From Mesorhizobium sp. WSM3626 (lineage in GTDB: Bacteria > Pseudomonadota > Alphaproteobacteria > Rhizobiales > Rhizobiaceae), in assembly GCF_000513935.1 (NCBI RefSeq), contig NZ_AZUY01000023.1, forward strand, positions 20,386 through 84,385: DNA of 64,000 nucleotides. The letters are read 5' to 3'. The translations under genes and the position numbers were made by a program. Shown here one piece after another: positions 28,774 to 37,774 of the stretch (positions within the stretch are counted from its first letter, which is position 1; each line of letters opens with the position of its first letter). The notes under the pieces were generated by a model. The model saw nothing but the letters and a program-made list of their open reading frames with translations. It had not been told where the DNA came from and made no database searches.

Positions 28774-29553
28774 TTACGATGCGCCAAAACCCAACACGTC
28801 GCGCATGTCGTACTCGCCGGGAGCGCGGCCCGCCACCCAGAGTGCCGCGGCGATGGCGCCACGCGCGAACATGATGCGGTCGCTAGCCGCATGCGACACG
28901 GTGACGGTTTCGCCCTCGGCGCAGAAGCTGACGCTGTGCTCACCGATGATGCTGCCGCCGCGCGCCACCGCGAAGCCGATCTCGCCCGCGGGCCTCGCGC
29001 CGGTGACGCCATCGCGGACGCGCCTGGCAACCGCCTCCAGTTCGACGCCGCGTCCGCCGGCAACGGCTTGCCCCAGCATCAGCGCCGTGCCCGATGGCGC
29101 GTCGACCTTTTGGCGATGATGCGCCTCGAAAATCTCGGCATCCCAGTCTTGCGGGCCAAGTGCCAGCGCTGCCCGTCCGACTAATCCGACCAACATGTTG
29201 AGCCCGAGCGAGAAGCTTCCGGACCGCACAATTGCGACGGTTTTCGCGGCGGCGGCGATGGTGGCCAGTTCGGCGGCATCGAAACCCGTCGAGCCAATTA
29301 CCAGCGCTGGTCCACCGCGCTCCGCACAGAAGCTGGCCAGATCGGCGGAGGCGGCCGGCGTGGTGAAGTCGATGACCACATCGGCCACGGCAAGCGCCTC
29401 GTCGCGGCTCACCAGCCCATCACCGACACTGCCCGGGCGGTGAAAGCGGGCGGCAAGCGCCAGGCGCGCATCGGCCCGCACCGCATTCGCCATCTGGCGT
29501 CCCATGCGGCCGAGCGCGCCTGATATGGCGATCCTGATCGGCGGCTGCGCCAT
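28774..29553 (-). CDS. dapB: 4-hydroxy-tetrahydrodipicolinate reductase
   Basis: 259 residues. NAD(P)-binding [13 protein letters not shown] at the N-terminus, the DVVIDFTTP motif near residue 60, and the catalytic [16 protein letters not shown] near residues 145-160, whose His and Lys are the conserved acid/base pair. It reduces HTPA to tetrahydrodipicolinate in lysine and DAP synthesis. Its company with a helicase rather than other dap genes is unremarkable in Rhizobiales, where dapB is dispersed. Confidence 0.92.
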   Translation of the reverse strand: MAQPPIRIAISGALGRMGRQMANAVRADARLALAARFHRPGSVGDGLVSRDEALAVADVVIDFTTPAASADLASFCAERGGPALVIGSTGFDAAELATIAAAAKTVAIVRSGSFSLGLNMLVGLVGRAALALGPQDWDAEIFEAHHRQKVDAPSGTALMLGQAVAGGRGVELEAVARRVRDGVTGARPAGEIGFAVARGGSIIGEHSVSFCAEGETVTVSHAASDRIMFARGAIAAALWVAGRAPGEYDMRDVLGFGAS

Positions 29554-29562
29554 CGGCTCCTG

Positions 29563-31656
29563 CTATTTCCACATCCCGCGCATGCGGGCGCCGATGTCGA
29601 CGCGTACCTCCGGCCGGGGTGCCCTGCCCTGCGCCGCTTGCGCGGCCGGCCACGAAAGCTGCTGGAAGGCGGCAAGAATGGAGGCCGGGATGAAACGGGT
29701 GCGCGATGCATAGAGATGGCGGTCGCCGCGCGCCGCCTGGCCGTGCGGAAAGAAACGCTGCGGCATGACCAGGTTAAGGCTGTCCTTGGCTCGTGTCATC
29801 GCCACGTAGAGCAGCCGGCGCTCTTCCTCGATGTCCTCCTTGGTGCCGACGCCGAGATCGGCCGGAATGCAGCCATCGACCGTGTTGAGCACGAAGACGT
29901 TCTTCCACTCCTGGCCCTTGGCCGAGTGGATGGTGGACAGGATCAGATAGTCCTCGTCGCGATGCGGCGGCCCGGCCTGATCGCTGGTCGCGTCCGGCGG
30001 ATCGAGCGTCAGCTCGGTCAGGAAGCGTTCGCGCGAGGCATAGCCCGAGCCGATCTGCTCGAGCTGCAGCAGGTCGGCGCGGCGCGTGATCGCATCCTCG
30101 TGGATGCGTTCCAGATGCGGTTCGTACCACAGCCTGATCTGTTCGAGGTCGGCTGGCCATTTGGCGCCAGCTCGCAAGCCGGAATAAAGCGAGACAAAAC
30201 CCGGCCAATCGTCGGCGGCGCGCTGCGGCGGACGCCAGCCGGCCAGGCCCATCGCCTCGTCCAACGCCGACGTCATCGCTTCGACGATTTGCGCGGCGGC
30301 GGAAGGGCCTATGCCCGGCAAAAGCTGCAGCACGCGAAAACCGGCGACACGGTCGCGCGGGTTTTCGGCGAAGCGCAGCACCGCCAGCACGTCCTTGACG
30401 TGGGCTGCATCGAGGAATTTCAGGCCACCGAACTTGACGAAGGGAATGTTGCGCCGCGTAAGTTCGATCTCCAGCGGTCCGCTGTGGTGCGAGGCACGAA
30501 ACAGCACCGCCTGCGACTTTAGCGCGGTGCCAGCCTCGCGCTCCGCCAGGATGGTGTCGCAGACGAAATTGGCCTGCTCGACCTCGTCACGCACGGTCAC
30601 AAGTCTTGGCTTGTCGGCGGATTTGCGTTCCGACCACAGGTTCTTGGTGAAGCGCTCCGAAGCTTCGCCGATGACCGCATTGGCGGCCGCCAGTATGGTC
30701 TCGGTCGAGCGGTAATTGCGCTCCAGCATCACCACATCGGCGGTCTGGGCGAACTGCCTGGGGAAGTCGAGGATGTTGCGCACTTCGGCAGCGCGGAACG
30801 AATAGATCGACTGCGCGTCGTCACCGACCACCGTCAGCCCGGCGCCGTCGGGTTTCAGCGCAAGCAGAATCGACGCCTGCAGCCGATTGGTATCCTGGTA
30901 TTCGTCGACCAACACATGGTCGAAGCGCCCGCCGAGATGCGTGGCGATCTCAGGCTCGGCGGTCATCTGCGCCCAGTAGAGCAGCAGATCGTCGTAATCG
31001 AGCACGTTCTGCGCCTGTTTTGCCTCGACATAGCCGGCAAACAGCTGCTTGAGCTGCTCGGCCCAGCCGGCGCACCAGGGGAAAGCAGATCCCAGCACCT
31101 CACCGACCGGCACCTGCGCGTTGACGGCGCGCGAATAGATGGCAAGGCAGGTGCCTTTGGTCGGAAAGCGCGCTTCCGTCCTGGAGAAGCCGAGTTCGTG
31201 GCGTACGAGATTCATCAGATCGGCGGAATCCTCGCGATCATGGATGGTGAAGGCCGGATCGAGGCCGATCTCCAGTGCATAGTCGCGCAGCAGCCGCGCA
31301 CCGATGCCATGAAAAGTGCCGGCCCAGGTCAGCGCATCCGTGATCACGGCAGCATCGCGGCCTAGCACCTCGCCGGCGATGCGCTCGACGCGCCTGGCCA
31401 TTTCGGATGCGGCGCGCCGCGAAAACGTCATCAGCAGGATGCGGCGCGGGTCGGCTCCCTTGACGATCAGATGGGCGACGCGGTGCGCCAAGGTGTTGGT
31501 CTTGCCGGAGCCGGCGCCGGCGATGACCAGCAGCGGGCCTGCAATCTTGCCGTCGCCGTGTTCGACGGCCTGGCGTTGGGCGTCGTTTAGCCGGGCGAGG
31601 TAAGCCGGCTGGACAGTCGAGTCCAAAAAGGTCGAATCATGGGCGGCGAGGTTCAT
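29563..31656 (-). CDS. UvrD/Rep-family ATP-dependent DNA helicase
   Basis: 697 residues. Walker A VIAGAGSGKTNTLA (about 44-57), DEYQDTN Walker B near residue 250, motif III GDDAQSIYSFR, and C-terminal STIHSAKGQEWKNVFVLN (about 575-592) and VAMTRAKDSLNL. These define an SF1A 3'-5' helicase. It probably acts in repair or replication restart. Shorter than UvrD by about 25-30 residues at the C-terminus, lacking a clear RNAP-binding tail, so Rep-like or a third paralogue is possible. Ten bases separate it from dapB. Confidence 0.92.
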   Translation of the reverse strand: MNLAAHDSTFLDSTVQPAYLARLNDAQRQAVEHGDGKIAGPLLVIAGAGSGKTNTLAHRVAHLIVKGADPRRILLMTFSRRAASEMARRVERIAGEVLGRDAAVITDALTWAGTFHGIGARLLRDYALEIGLDPAFTIHDREDSADLMNLVRHELGFSRTEARFPTKGTCLAIYSRAVNAQVPVGEVLGSAFPWCAGWAEQLKQLFAGYVEAKQAQNVLDYDDLLLYWAQMTAEPEIATHLGGRFDHVLVDEYQDTNRLQASILLALKPDGAGLTVVGDDAQSIYSFRAAEVRNILDFPRQFAQTADVVMLERNYRSTETILAAANAVIGEASERFTKNLWSERKSADKPRLVTVRDEVEQANFVCDTILAEREAGTALKSQAVLFRASHHSGPLEIELTRRNIPFVKFGGLKFLDAAHVKDVLAVLRFAENPRDRVAGFRVLQLLPGIGPSAAAQIVEAMTSALDEAMGLAGWRPPQRAADDWPGFVSLYSGLRAGAKWPADLEQIRLWYEPHLERIHEDAITRRADLLQLEQIGSGYASRERFLTELTLDPPDATSDQAGPPHRDEDYLILSTIHSAKGQEWKNVFVLNTVDGCIPADLGVGTKEDIEEERRLLYVAMTRAKDSLNLVMPQRFFPHGQAARGDRHLYASRTRFIPASILAAFQQLSWPAAQAAQGRAPRPEVRVDIGARMRGMWK

Positions 31657-31728
31657 CGCCCATCAAGCATCGTTTCCGCTTTGTTCGCAACAGAGAAGCA
31701 GCGCCGCCAATTCGGCGGAAAAAGAAGG

Positions 31729-31902
31729 TCAGCGTTTCGGGTCAACGCCCATCGACGCCGATTGCCGGCGCAGCGCCTCGCGGTCGTTTGCGGGCGCCGG
31801 CAGCAAGAGAGGATCGACACTGTCGGGTACCTCATCGATCATCTTGCGGGCGAGACGGTAAGTGACAAAGGCCAGCGTGCCAACCAGGAGCAAACGGATC
31901 AT
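31729..31902 (-). CDS. Small membrane-anchored hypothetical protein
   Basis: 57 residues from MIRLLLVGTLAFVTYRLARKM; one N-terminal hydrophobic helix and a polar tail with PANDREALRRQSASMG. GGAGGA sits 8-10 bases before the ATG, good support for translation. It resembles small rhizobial proteins of unknown function. Divergent from the lipoprotein gene 110 bp away. Confidence 0.6.
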   Translation of the reverse strand: MIRLLLVGTLAFVTYRLARKMIDEVPDSVDPLLLPAPANDREALRRQSASMGVDPKR

Positions 31903-32011
31903 GCGGCGGTCCTCCTTCGCTGGGTCAACCTGAGGCAGGGGATTTTGTTCCCTCGGCGCAATCGAGCAACCAAACCGACACCGCGTCGTTTTGGGGGTGG
32001 AGGAAGTAGCG

Positions 32012-32152
32012 ATGAAAAAGCTGGTACTGATCCTCGCGCTGGTGGGATCGGCTCTCTCGGCTTGCGACAACAAACTGCCGCCGACAAAGGCGCCTGGAGC
32101 GGACCAAGACCTCGCAATTCCTGTCGTGAACAATGGCATTGCTGGCCAGTGA
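32012..32152 (+). CDS. 46-residue putative lipoprotein
   Basis: Reading from ATG 32012 gives MKKLVLILALVGSALSACDN and a tail ending NNGIAGQ. Positive N-terminus, hydrophobic stretch and lipobox LSAC with Cys18 as lipidation site are all present. GGAGGAAG sits 5-10 bases upstream. The mature lipoprotein would have only 28 residues, similar to entericidin-size or small outer-membrane lipoproteins. The ORF is short enough to be missed by length filters. Confidence 0.65.
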   Translation: MKKLVLILALVGSALSACDNKLPPTKAPGADQDLAIPVVNNGIAGQ

Positions 32153-32470
32153 ATGGTGCCCTGCGCCAGGCGATTACGGCATCGCCCTCAACGCATTGCC
32201 GCGATGCATTCCTCGAGGCGATCAAGGCGGAACTTGGCAGTTCGTGGCCCGCCAAGCGCGAGCATTCTAAATTAACGAAAGCTAATTTAGCGCAGGGAAG
32301 AAGGCCGGCGCCGCTTGGGAGGTAATCTGATAGCGCCGGCCAGGCGGATATCAGGTCCGCCGCGCCAGGGAGGCTAGCTGAGTCTTGCCGTTGCGTCATG
32401 CGAGATCAGGGATTTCAACCGTTCCCGGGCGTTTTCCCCCCGTAAAATGCCGCGAAAAGCCCATGAGGGT
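32153..32470. other. 318-bp intergenic stretch with an AT-rich inverted repeat
   Basis: No supported gene. The only structure is CTAAATTA-n8-TAATTTAG at 32267-32290, an 8-bp perfect inverted repeat much more AT-rich than its surroundings, which could be an operator or an end of a lost element. Confidence 0.45.
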
Positions 32471-33631
32471 TCAAGTCCCAAGCCGCTGCCTGGCGATGGC
32501 GACATGGAAATTGACACCGAACAACAGCCCGTCATCGTTGAAGTCGTAGCTGGAGTTGTGAAGCGGTGCCGAGACCTCGCCATTGCCGACGAAGACGAAG
32601 CAGCCCGGCACGTGGTCGAGGAAGCGGGCGAAATCCTCCGACGCCGTCATCGGCTCGCGGGCGACCGCGATATTGCCGGGCTCGAACACGTGTCCGGCGG
32701 CGGCGAAGGCCGCGTCGACCAGTTCGGCATCGTTGTGCAAAGGCACGAATTCCCTGGTATAGTTGACCTCGGCGGTGACATTGTAGGCGGCAGCGATACC
32801 TTCGGCGACAATGCGCATCTGGCGTTCGATCGCGGCGCTGACCTCGGGGCGGAAACTGCGCGCGTCGCCAAGGATGCGGGCAAGGCCCGGCAGCGCGTTG
32901 CGGGTGCCGTCGGTGATCAATTCGGTCACCGAAACCACGGAAATGTCGGCTGGGCTCAGCCGTCGCGAGACGATGGTCTGCAGGTTGGTGACCAGCGCAC
33001 AGGCGGCAACCAGCGTTTCCTGACCGGAATGCGGCCGAGCAGCGTGGCCGCCTAACCCCCTGAGGACGATCTCGAAAATATCTTCGGCCGACATGACCGG
33101 GCCGGCGCGGGTTTCGAAATGCCCGACGGGCAGGCCCGGCATGTTGTGCAGGCCGAATATCTCGTCGAAGGGAAAGCGCTGCATCAGGCCATCATCGAGC
33201 ATCGCCAACGCGCCTTTTCCCCATTCCTCCGCCGGCTGGAAGATGAAGCGCACCGTGCCGTCGAAACCACCCTCGCCAGCCAGAAGCTTGGCCGCACCCA
33301 GCAGCATCGCCGTGTGGCCGTCATGGCCGCAGGCATGCATGAGACCGGGATTGCCGGAGCGGTGGGGCGCGGTCGATTGCTCCGATATGCGCAGCGCATC
33401 CATGTCGGCCCGCAGCGCGATGGCACGGTTGCCGCTGCCACGCTTCAAAGTGCCGACGACGCCGGTGCCGCCGACACCCTCGGCGACATCGTCCAGGCCG
33501 AATTCGCGCAGCTTGGCCGCGACGAAGGCTGCCGTGCGCTTCTCCTCGAAGCCGAATTCGGGATGCGCGTGCAGATCGCGCCGCCATCCGGTCATCTCCA
33601 GCTTCAGCGCATCGCGATCGATTTCAGCCAT
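32471..33631 (-). CDS. M20-family amidohydrolase (HipO/ILR1-like)
   Basis: 386 residues from MAEIDRD. Metal ligands appear in MHACGHDGHTAMLLG (about 97-111), the EEWGKGA segment (Glu about 135), and the C-terminal SYDFNDDGL. The dimerisation domain lies between. It cleaves an N-acyl or N-carbamoyl amide of an amino acid; hippurate, indole-acetyl-amino acids and other conjugates are hydrolysed by relatives. Its start overlaps the tail of the degraded hydrolase gene by 8 bp. It is the only intact gene of this three-gene operon. Confidence 0.88.
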   Translation of the reverse strand: MAEIDRDALKLEMTGWRRDLHAHPEFGFEEKRTAAFVAAKLREFGLDDVAEGVGGTGVVGTLKRGSGNRAIALRADMDALRISEQSTAPHRSGNPGLMHACGHDGHTAMLLGAAKLLAGEGGFDGTVRFIFQPAEEWGKGALAMLDDGLMQRFPFDEIFGLHNMPGLPVGHFETRAGPVMSAEDIFEIVLRGLGGHAARPHSGQETLVAACALVTNLQTIVSRRLSPADISVVSVTELITDGTRNALPGLARILGDARSFRPEVSAAIERQMRIVAEGIAAAYNVTAEVNYTREFVPLHNDAELVDAAFAAAGHVFEPGNIAVAREPMTASEDFARFLDHVPGCFVFVGNGEVSAPLHNSSYDFNDDGLLFGVNFHVAIARQRLGT

Positions 33632-33842
33632 TGTCTGATATCTCCTGATCCGCAAGGCGGGTGACGACATCAAGCAGGATGTTGGCGCCGGCGACAAGCT
33701 CGGCATGGGCGGTATGTTCGCGCGGATTGTGGCTGATGCCGCCGGCGCTCGGCACGAAAATCATCGCCGCGGGCGCAAGGCGCGCCATCATCTGCGCGTC
33801 GCGGATGCGGCCAAGCAGTCTTTGTGCGTCAATCGAGGTCAT
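33624..33842 (-). pseudogene. Internally deleted Zn-dependent hydrolase (M20, carbamoylase/allantoate type)
   Basis: A 72-residue open frame joins two parts of a protein normally about 400-415 residues long. MTSIDAQRLLGRI is the usual N-terminus of N-carbamoyl-L-amino-acid/allantoate hydrolases, while DAQMMARLAPAAMIFVPS and SHNPREHTAHAELVAGAN are the C-terminal segment. Everything between, with the metal site, is missing, yet the frame is retained. Start overlaps the dpaL stop (ATGA) and its end overlaps the amidohydrolase, so the original operon spacing survives. Almost certainly non-functional. Confidence 0.75.
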
Positions 33843-35047
33843 GGCTTTGCTTGAGAAAGCACCTTGCCGGCAAGCACATCCTCCGGATTCATGCCGACGA
33901 GTTCGGCATAGCGGCGGGGATCGGTTGCGCCTTCGGTGTTGACGACCAGCACGCGCGAAGTGGCGTCGAGGCCAAGCTCGGTCCTGTGACCGGCCATCGC
34001 CCGGATCAGCCCGGCAAGACCGACCCCGCCGCTTTCACCGGCGACGATGGCCGGATCGTTGCCGGCCGGCCGTGCCAGCCGACGCATGACCGCGATGGCG
34101 TCATCCTCGTCGACGGTCATGAAGGCATCGGCGGCGCGTGCCAGCACCCGCCAGGCGACCGGCGACGCCTCGTAGCATTCGAGCATCGCCATGACCGTCG
34201 CCTCGCCGTGCGCGATCTTGACCGGATGTCCGCCCTTGGCGGCGCCGAAGACGCAGGCGGCACGGGCGGGTTCGACCACCGTGAAAACCGGTCTGGTTTC
34301 GCCGAGCACGATGGCGAGATGGCCGGCGATCGCGGCCGCGATGCCCCCGACGCCGGCCTGCACGAAGACATGGGTCGGCGGTTCGGAGAGCTGGTGCAGC
34401 GCCTCGCGCACGATCGCCGTGTAACCCTGCATGACAAGGCCTGGAATGCGTTCGTAGCCCGGCTATGAGGTATCGGAAACCACCGTCCAGCCTTTCTCCG
34501 CGGCGATGCGCGCCGCCTGCCTGATCGAATCGTCGTAGTTGCCGTCGACGCGGATCATCTCGGCCCCATAGCGGGCGATGGCCGCGACGCGCTCGTCGCT
34601 GACGCCGGCATGGACAAAGATCACCGCCTTGGCACCGACGAGCTCGGCGCCTTGCGCGACGGAGCGGCCATGATTGCCGTCGGTGGCGCATGCAACCGTC
34701 ATGGTCGCTGCAACCGACCGGACTTCGGGCCGATCGAGATCGCCGACATCGACGGAGCGGCCGAGCCGCTTGCTGGCCTCTTCCAGGACCAGGCGGAAGA
34801 CCGCATAGGCGCCGCCCAACGCCTTGAAGCTGCCGAGGCCGAGACGAAAGCCCTCATCCTTGACATGCAAGGCAGCGAGACCGAGTTCGCCAGCCAGCGC
34901 CGGCAGCGCGTGCAGCGGCGTCGTCAGATGATTGTCGCGGCGGACAAGGAAACGCTCGACCGTGTCCGCCCCGGCAATGCCGAGGATTTCGGCATCGGCC
35001 GCGTCCAGCGATCGGCCATGCAAGGCGTTTCGATTGGGCAGGAACAT
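33839..35047 (-). pseudogene. dpaL: Diaminopropionate ammonia-lyase interrupted by a nonsense codon
   Basis: Translation from MFLPNRNALHG gives a PLP fold II enzyme with the lysine in FRLGLGSFKALGGAYAVF and ATDGNHGRSVA. An in-frame TAG at 34465-34463 stops it after SDTS. The frame continues without any shift as PGYERIPGLVMQGYTAIV to a normal end with ESGGVGLAGL. Family members have Trp at this place (DT-x-W-x-GYE), so TGG to TAG is the likely change. The enzyme would convert 2,3-diaminopropionate to pyruvate and ammonia. Read-through is possible but the next gene is damaged too. Confidence 0.85.
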
Positions 35048-35154
35048 TGACGGTCTCTCCTCGGCGTCGTCTGAGAGAAGATATTGCAGGAGATGCGCAA
35101 AAGGCGCTGTAATTCGGCACCTAGAATGCAAGTTTCTTTCGTCAGGATACGCCA

Positions 35155-35634
35155 GTGCCTCAGCCGCCAGGTTCACTCGACAGCTTCGATCTTGCTATCC
35201 TTACCATTTTGCAGCGGGACAACACGACGCCCCAGCGGCTGATCGGCGAGGCGGTGAACCTGTCGGCACCGGCGGTGCAGCGCCGCATCAAGCGCATGGA
35301 GCAGACCGGTGTCATCGCCGGCAATGTCGCCATTGTGGAGCCGGCGGCCCTCGGTCAGCCCATCACCATCTTCGTCGAGGTCGAGCTGGAAAGCGAACGC
35401 ACCGAACTGATCGATGCGGCCAAGCGGCAATTCTCGGCGGAGCCGCAAGTGCAGCAATGCTATTATGTCACCGGCGAAAGCGACTTCATCCTCATCATCA
35501 CCGTGGCCGACATGGGCGCCTACGAGGCGCTGACGCGAAAACTGTTCTTCGGCAGCAACAATGTGCGGAAGTTCCGCACCTTCGTCGCCATGGACCGAGT
35601 CAAGGTCGGGTTGACGGTGCCCTTGCCTGGATGA
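35155..35634 (+). CDS. Lrp/AsnC-family transcriptional regulator
   Basis: 159 residues from a GTG. N-terminal helix-turn-helix (LDSFDLAILTILQRDNTTPQ to APAVQRRIKRMEQTGVI) is followed by a RAM/ligand domain with YYVTGESDFILIITV. It is divergent from dpaL across 107 bp, the classic position of a regulator of an amino-acid catabolic operon. Its stop overlaps an in-frame ATG of the following monooxygenase. It remains intact even though two of its likely targets are broken. Confidence 0.9.
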   Translation: MPQPPGSLDSFDLAILTILQRDNTTPQRLIGEAVNLSAPAVQRRIKRMEQTGVIAGNVAIVEPAALGQPITIFVEVELESERTELIDAAKRQFSAEPQVQQCYYVTGESDFILIITVADMGAYEALTRKLFFGSNNVRKFRTFVAMDRVKVGLTVPLPG

Positions 35635-35696
35635 GCCGGTGGCACCCCTGCCACGTTTCTGACATTCTGGATCGCGAATTGGCGGTGGAGGCGCGC

Positions 35697-36839
35697 ATGG
35701 ACGAAACCACGAAAGTCGCGATCATCGGTGCCGGACCGGCGGGCCTGGCGGTTGCTGCGTGTCTGCGGCAAGCCGGGCTGCATTTCGTCATGCTCGAAAA
35801 GGAGCAGCAGACAGCGCCAGCCTGGCGGCGTCACTACGACCGCGTGCATCTGCATACGACCAAGCGTTACTCCTCGCTGTCTTTCGTCCCCTTCCCCAAG
35901 GACTATCCGCGCTATGTGCCGCGCCATCTCGTGGTCGAGTATCTCGAAGCCTATGCAAAGCGTTTCGACCTCGAGCCCCGCTTCGGAGAGACGGTGCGGG
36001 CGATCGCCCGGGAGGGCCGCGGTTGGCGGGTGGAATCGACGTCCGGCGCCTTACGCGCTTCGCATGTGGTGATCGCGTCCGGCTACAATGCCGAGCCCTT
36101 GCTGCCCAAATTTGCCGGCATCGACACCTTCAAGGGCAAGACGCTGCACAGCGCCGACTACCGCAACGCCACGCCTTTTGCCGGCCAATCGGTGCTGGTC
36201 GTCGGCATGGGCAACACCGGTGCGGAGATTGCGCTCGATCTGGCGGAAGCCGGCGCCCGACCGACGATCTCGGTGCGTGGCGGCGTTCACATCGTGCCGC
36301 GTGAACTGTTCGGCGTGCCGATCCAGATGGTCGGCATGGCGACGCGGCTCGGGCCGCAGCGCATCAACGACGCCCTGTTCCCCGTCATCCTCGATCTGGT
36401 ACTGGGCAGGCTTGAGAAGTTTGGGCTCAGACGGCCGAAGCAGGGACTGCTGCAGCAGATCGCGCTTGCATCGCGCATTCCAGTGATCGATGTCGGCACC
36501 ATCGGCAAGATCCGCGAGGGCGCGATCAAGGTGGCGCCCGACATCGCTGAAATCTCGGAACGCGGTGCCTGTTTTGCGGACGGCAGGAACAGCGAATTCG
36601 ACGCCATCCTCTTCGCCACCGGCTATCGGCCGGGCTATGCCAGGTTCCTCGAACCCGGCATCGAGCCGGGGCCTAGCGGCGTCAATGCCCGCGCTTCGGA
36701 TCTCGGCCTCTATCTGGTCGGCTTTCACAACGCGGTCACCGGGCTGCTGCGCGAAATCGGTATCGAAGCCCAGGCGGTCGCCGACGACATCCGCCAGCGG
36801 CAAAACAGGAAAAAGGCGACTGAGACCCTGCCGGTGTGA
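35697..36839 (+). CDS. Flavin-containing monooxygenase, FMO/YUCCA-like
   Basis: 380 residues. FAD motif IIGAGPAGLAVA (about 9-20), the FMO-identifying motif F-x-G-x3-H-x3-Y seen as FKGKTLHSADY, and a second NADPH motif VVGMGNTGAEIALDLAEAG near residue 168. The C-terminal FATGYRP is also typical. This is the class B FMO pattern also found in plant YUCCA indole-pyruvate monooxygenases. A longer start (ATG 35631, overlapping the Lrp stop) is possible, but GGTGGAGG favours 35697. Substrate unknown. Confidence 0.88.
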   Translation: MDETTKVAIIGAGPAGLAVAACLRQAGLHFVMLEKEQQTAPAWRRHYDRVHLHTTKRYSSLSFVPFPKDYPRYVPRHLVVEYLEAYAKRFDLEPRFGETVRAIAREGRGWRVESTSGALRASHVVIASGYNAEPLLPKFAGIDTFKGKTLHSADYRNATPFAGQSVLVVGMGNTGAEIALDLAEAGARPTISVRGGVHIVPRELFGVPIQMVGMATRLGPQRINDALFPVILDLVLGRLEKFGLRRPKQGLLQQIALASRIPVIDVGTIGKIREGAIKVAPDIAEISERGACFADGRNSEFDAILFATGYRPGYARFLEPGIEPGPSGVNARASDLGLYLVGFHNAVTGLLREIGIEAQAVADDIRQRQNRKKATETLPV

Positions 36840-36854
36840 AATTCGGCCGCGCTG

Positions 36855-37664
36855 TCAATCCGCCGCTGATGATGTCCTGAGCATCATGCCGGCGATCTCC
36901 TTCGTCAGTTTGGCGGCGACAAGCGCCGTCACATTGGAGAGGTCCTGGCTCGGATTGTATTCAACGATATCAGCAGCAACGATCGACTGGTTGATGCCTT
37001 GAATTAGGTTGATGACTTGCCGTGTCGACAGCCCGCCAGGCTCACGATGAGAGACGCCGGGCGCAAAAGCAGGATCGAGCCCGTCGAGATCCATCGAGAT
37101 ATAGACGGGCGTCTTGAGATCAAGCGACAGGCCTTCGCTGAAATGCGCGGCCTCCACGACCTCTACGCCAAAGCGCTTGAACTGATCGCGGTGATGGTCG
37201 TTCACGGTGCGCAAGCCGATCTGGATCAGGCGGTCGGCAAGCCGCTCCTCCATGATCCGTGCGAAAGGCGATGTGTGCGAACGCGGATTGTCACCGTAGG
37301 CATGATAGATGTCGGGGTGGGCATCGATGTGAACGATCGTCAGGCTTGGATGGCGACGGCGCACCGCACGCAGCACCGGCCAGGAGATGGCGTGATCGCC
37401 GCCCAGGCTGATCAGGGGATGGCCTGCGTCCAGCGCGCGGTCGACTTCGCTTTCGATCCGCTGCCAGGGGTCGCCCGGTTGGGCGAAGTCGATGTCGCCA
37501 TGATCGACGAAACGGCCGGTCAGGTCGAGGCCGGTCTCGCTCCATGAGGAGTAGGCATCGCTGATGAGTTCGCGCCTGATGAGCGGTGGCGCCTTAGCAG
37601 CCCCCTGAAGATAGGACGAATTCTCGTCATGCGGTATTCCCAGAAGCGAAATCGCGCCGGCCAT
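36855..37664 (-). CDS. Agmatinase/arginase family ureohydrolase
   Basis: 269 residues. Mn-binding motifs: SLGGDHAISWP (His), IVHIDAHPDIYHAYG (D-x-H-x-D), and SMDLDGLDPAFAPGVSHREPGG (D-x-D). Such enzymes hydrolyse a guanidino or related C-N bond to release urea (agmatine, guanidinobutyrate, formiminoglutamate). Exact substrate unknown. ATG 37664 is preferred to an upstream TTG because GGGAGA lies 8 bases before it. It converges on the FMO gene with 15 bp between stops. Confidence 0.87.
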   Translation of the reverse strand: MAGAISLLGIPHDENSSYLQGAAKAPPLIRRELISDAYSSWSETGLDLTGRFVDHGDIDFAQPGDPWQRIESEVDRALDAGHPLISLGGDHAISWPVLRAVRRRHPSLTIVHIDAHPDIYHAYGDNPRSHTSPFARIMEERLADRLIQIGLRTVNDHHRDQFKRFGVEVVEAAHFSEGLSLDLKTPVYISMDLDGLDPAFAPGVSHREPGGLSTRQVINLIQGINQSIVAADIVEYNPSQDLSNVTALVAAKLTKEIAGMMLRTSSAAD

Positions 37665-37774
37665 CGACAATCTCCCATTTGCGACGGACGACTGCCTCTA
37701 TAGAGACGGGAGTTGGCGTTCGCGACCGCTGGTGCTTGGGCCAGAGGTGGAATCGGGACGGGAAATCAGCAGCG

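Noticed and set aside
32460..32475. GGGTTCAAGTCCC resembling a tRNA T-arm
   Set aside because: No acceptor or anticodon arms; the bases belong to the amidohydrolase stop region.
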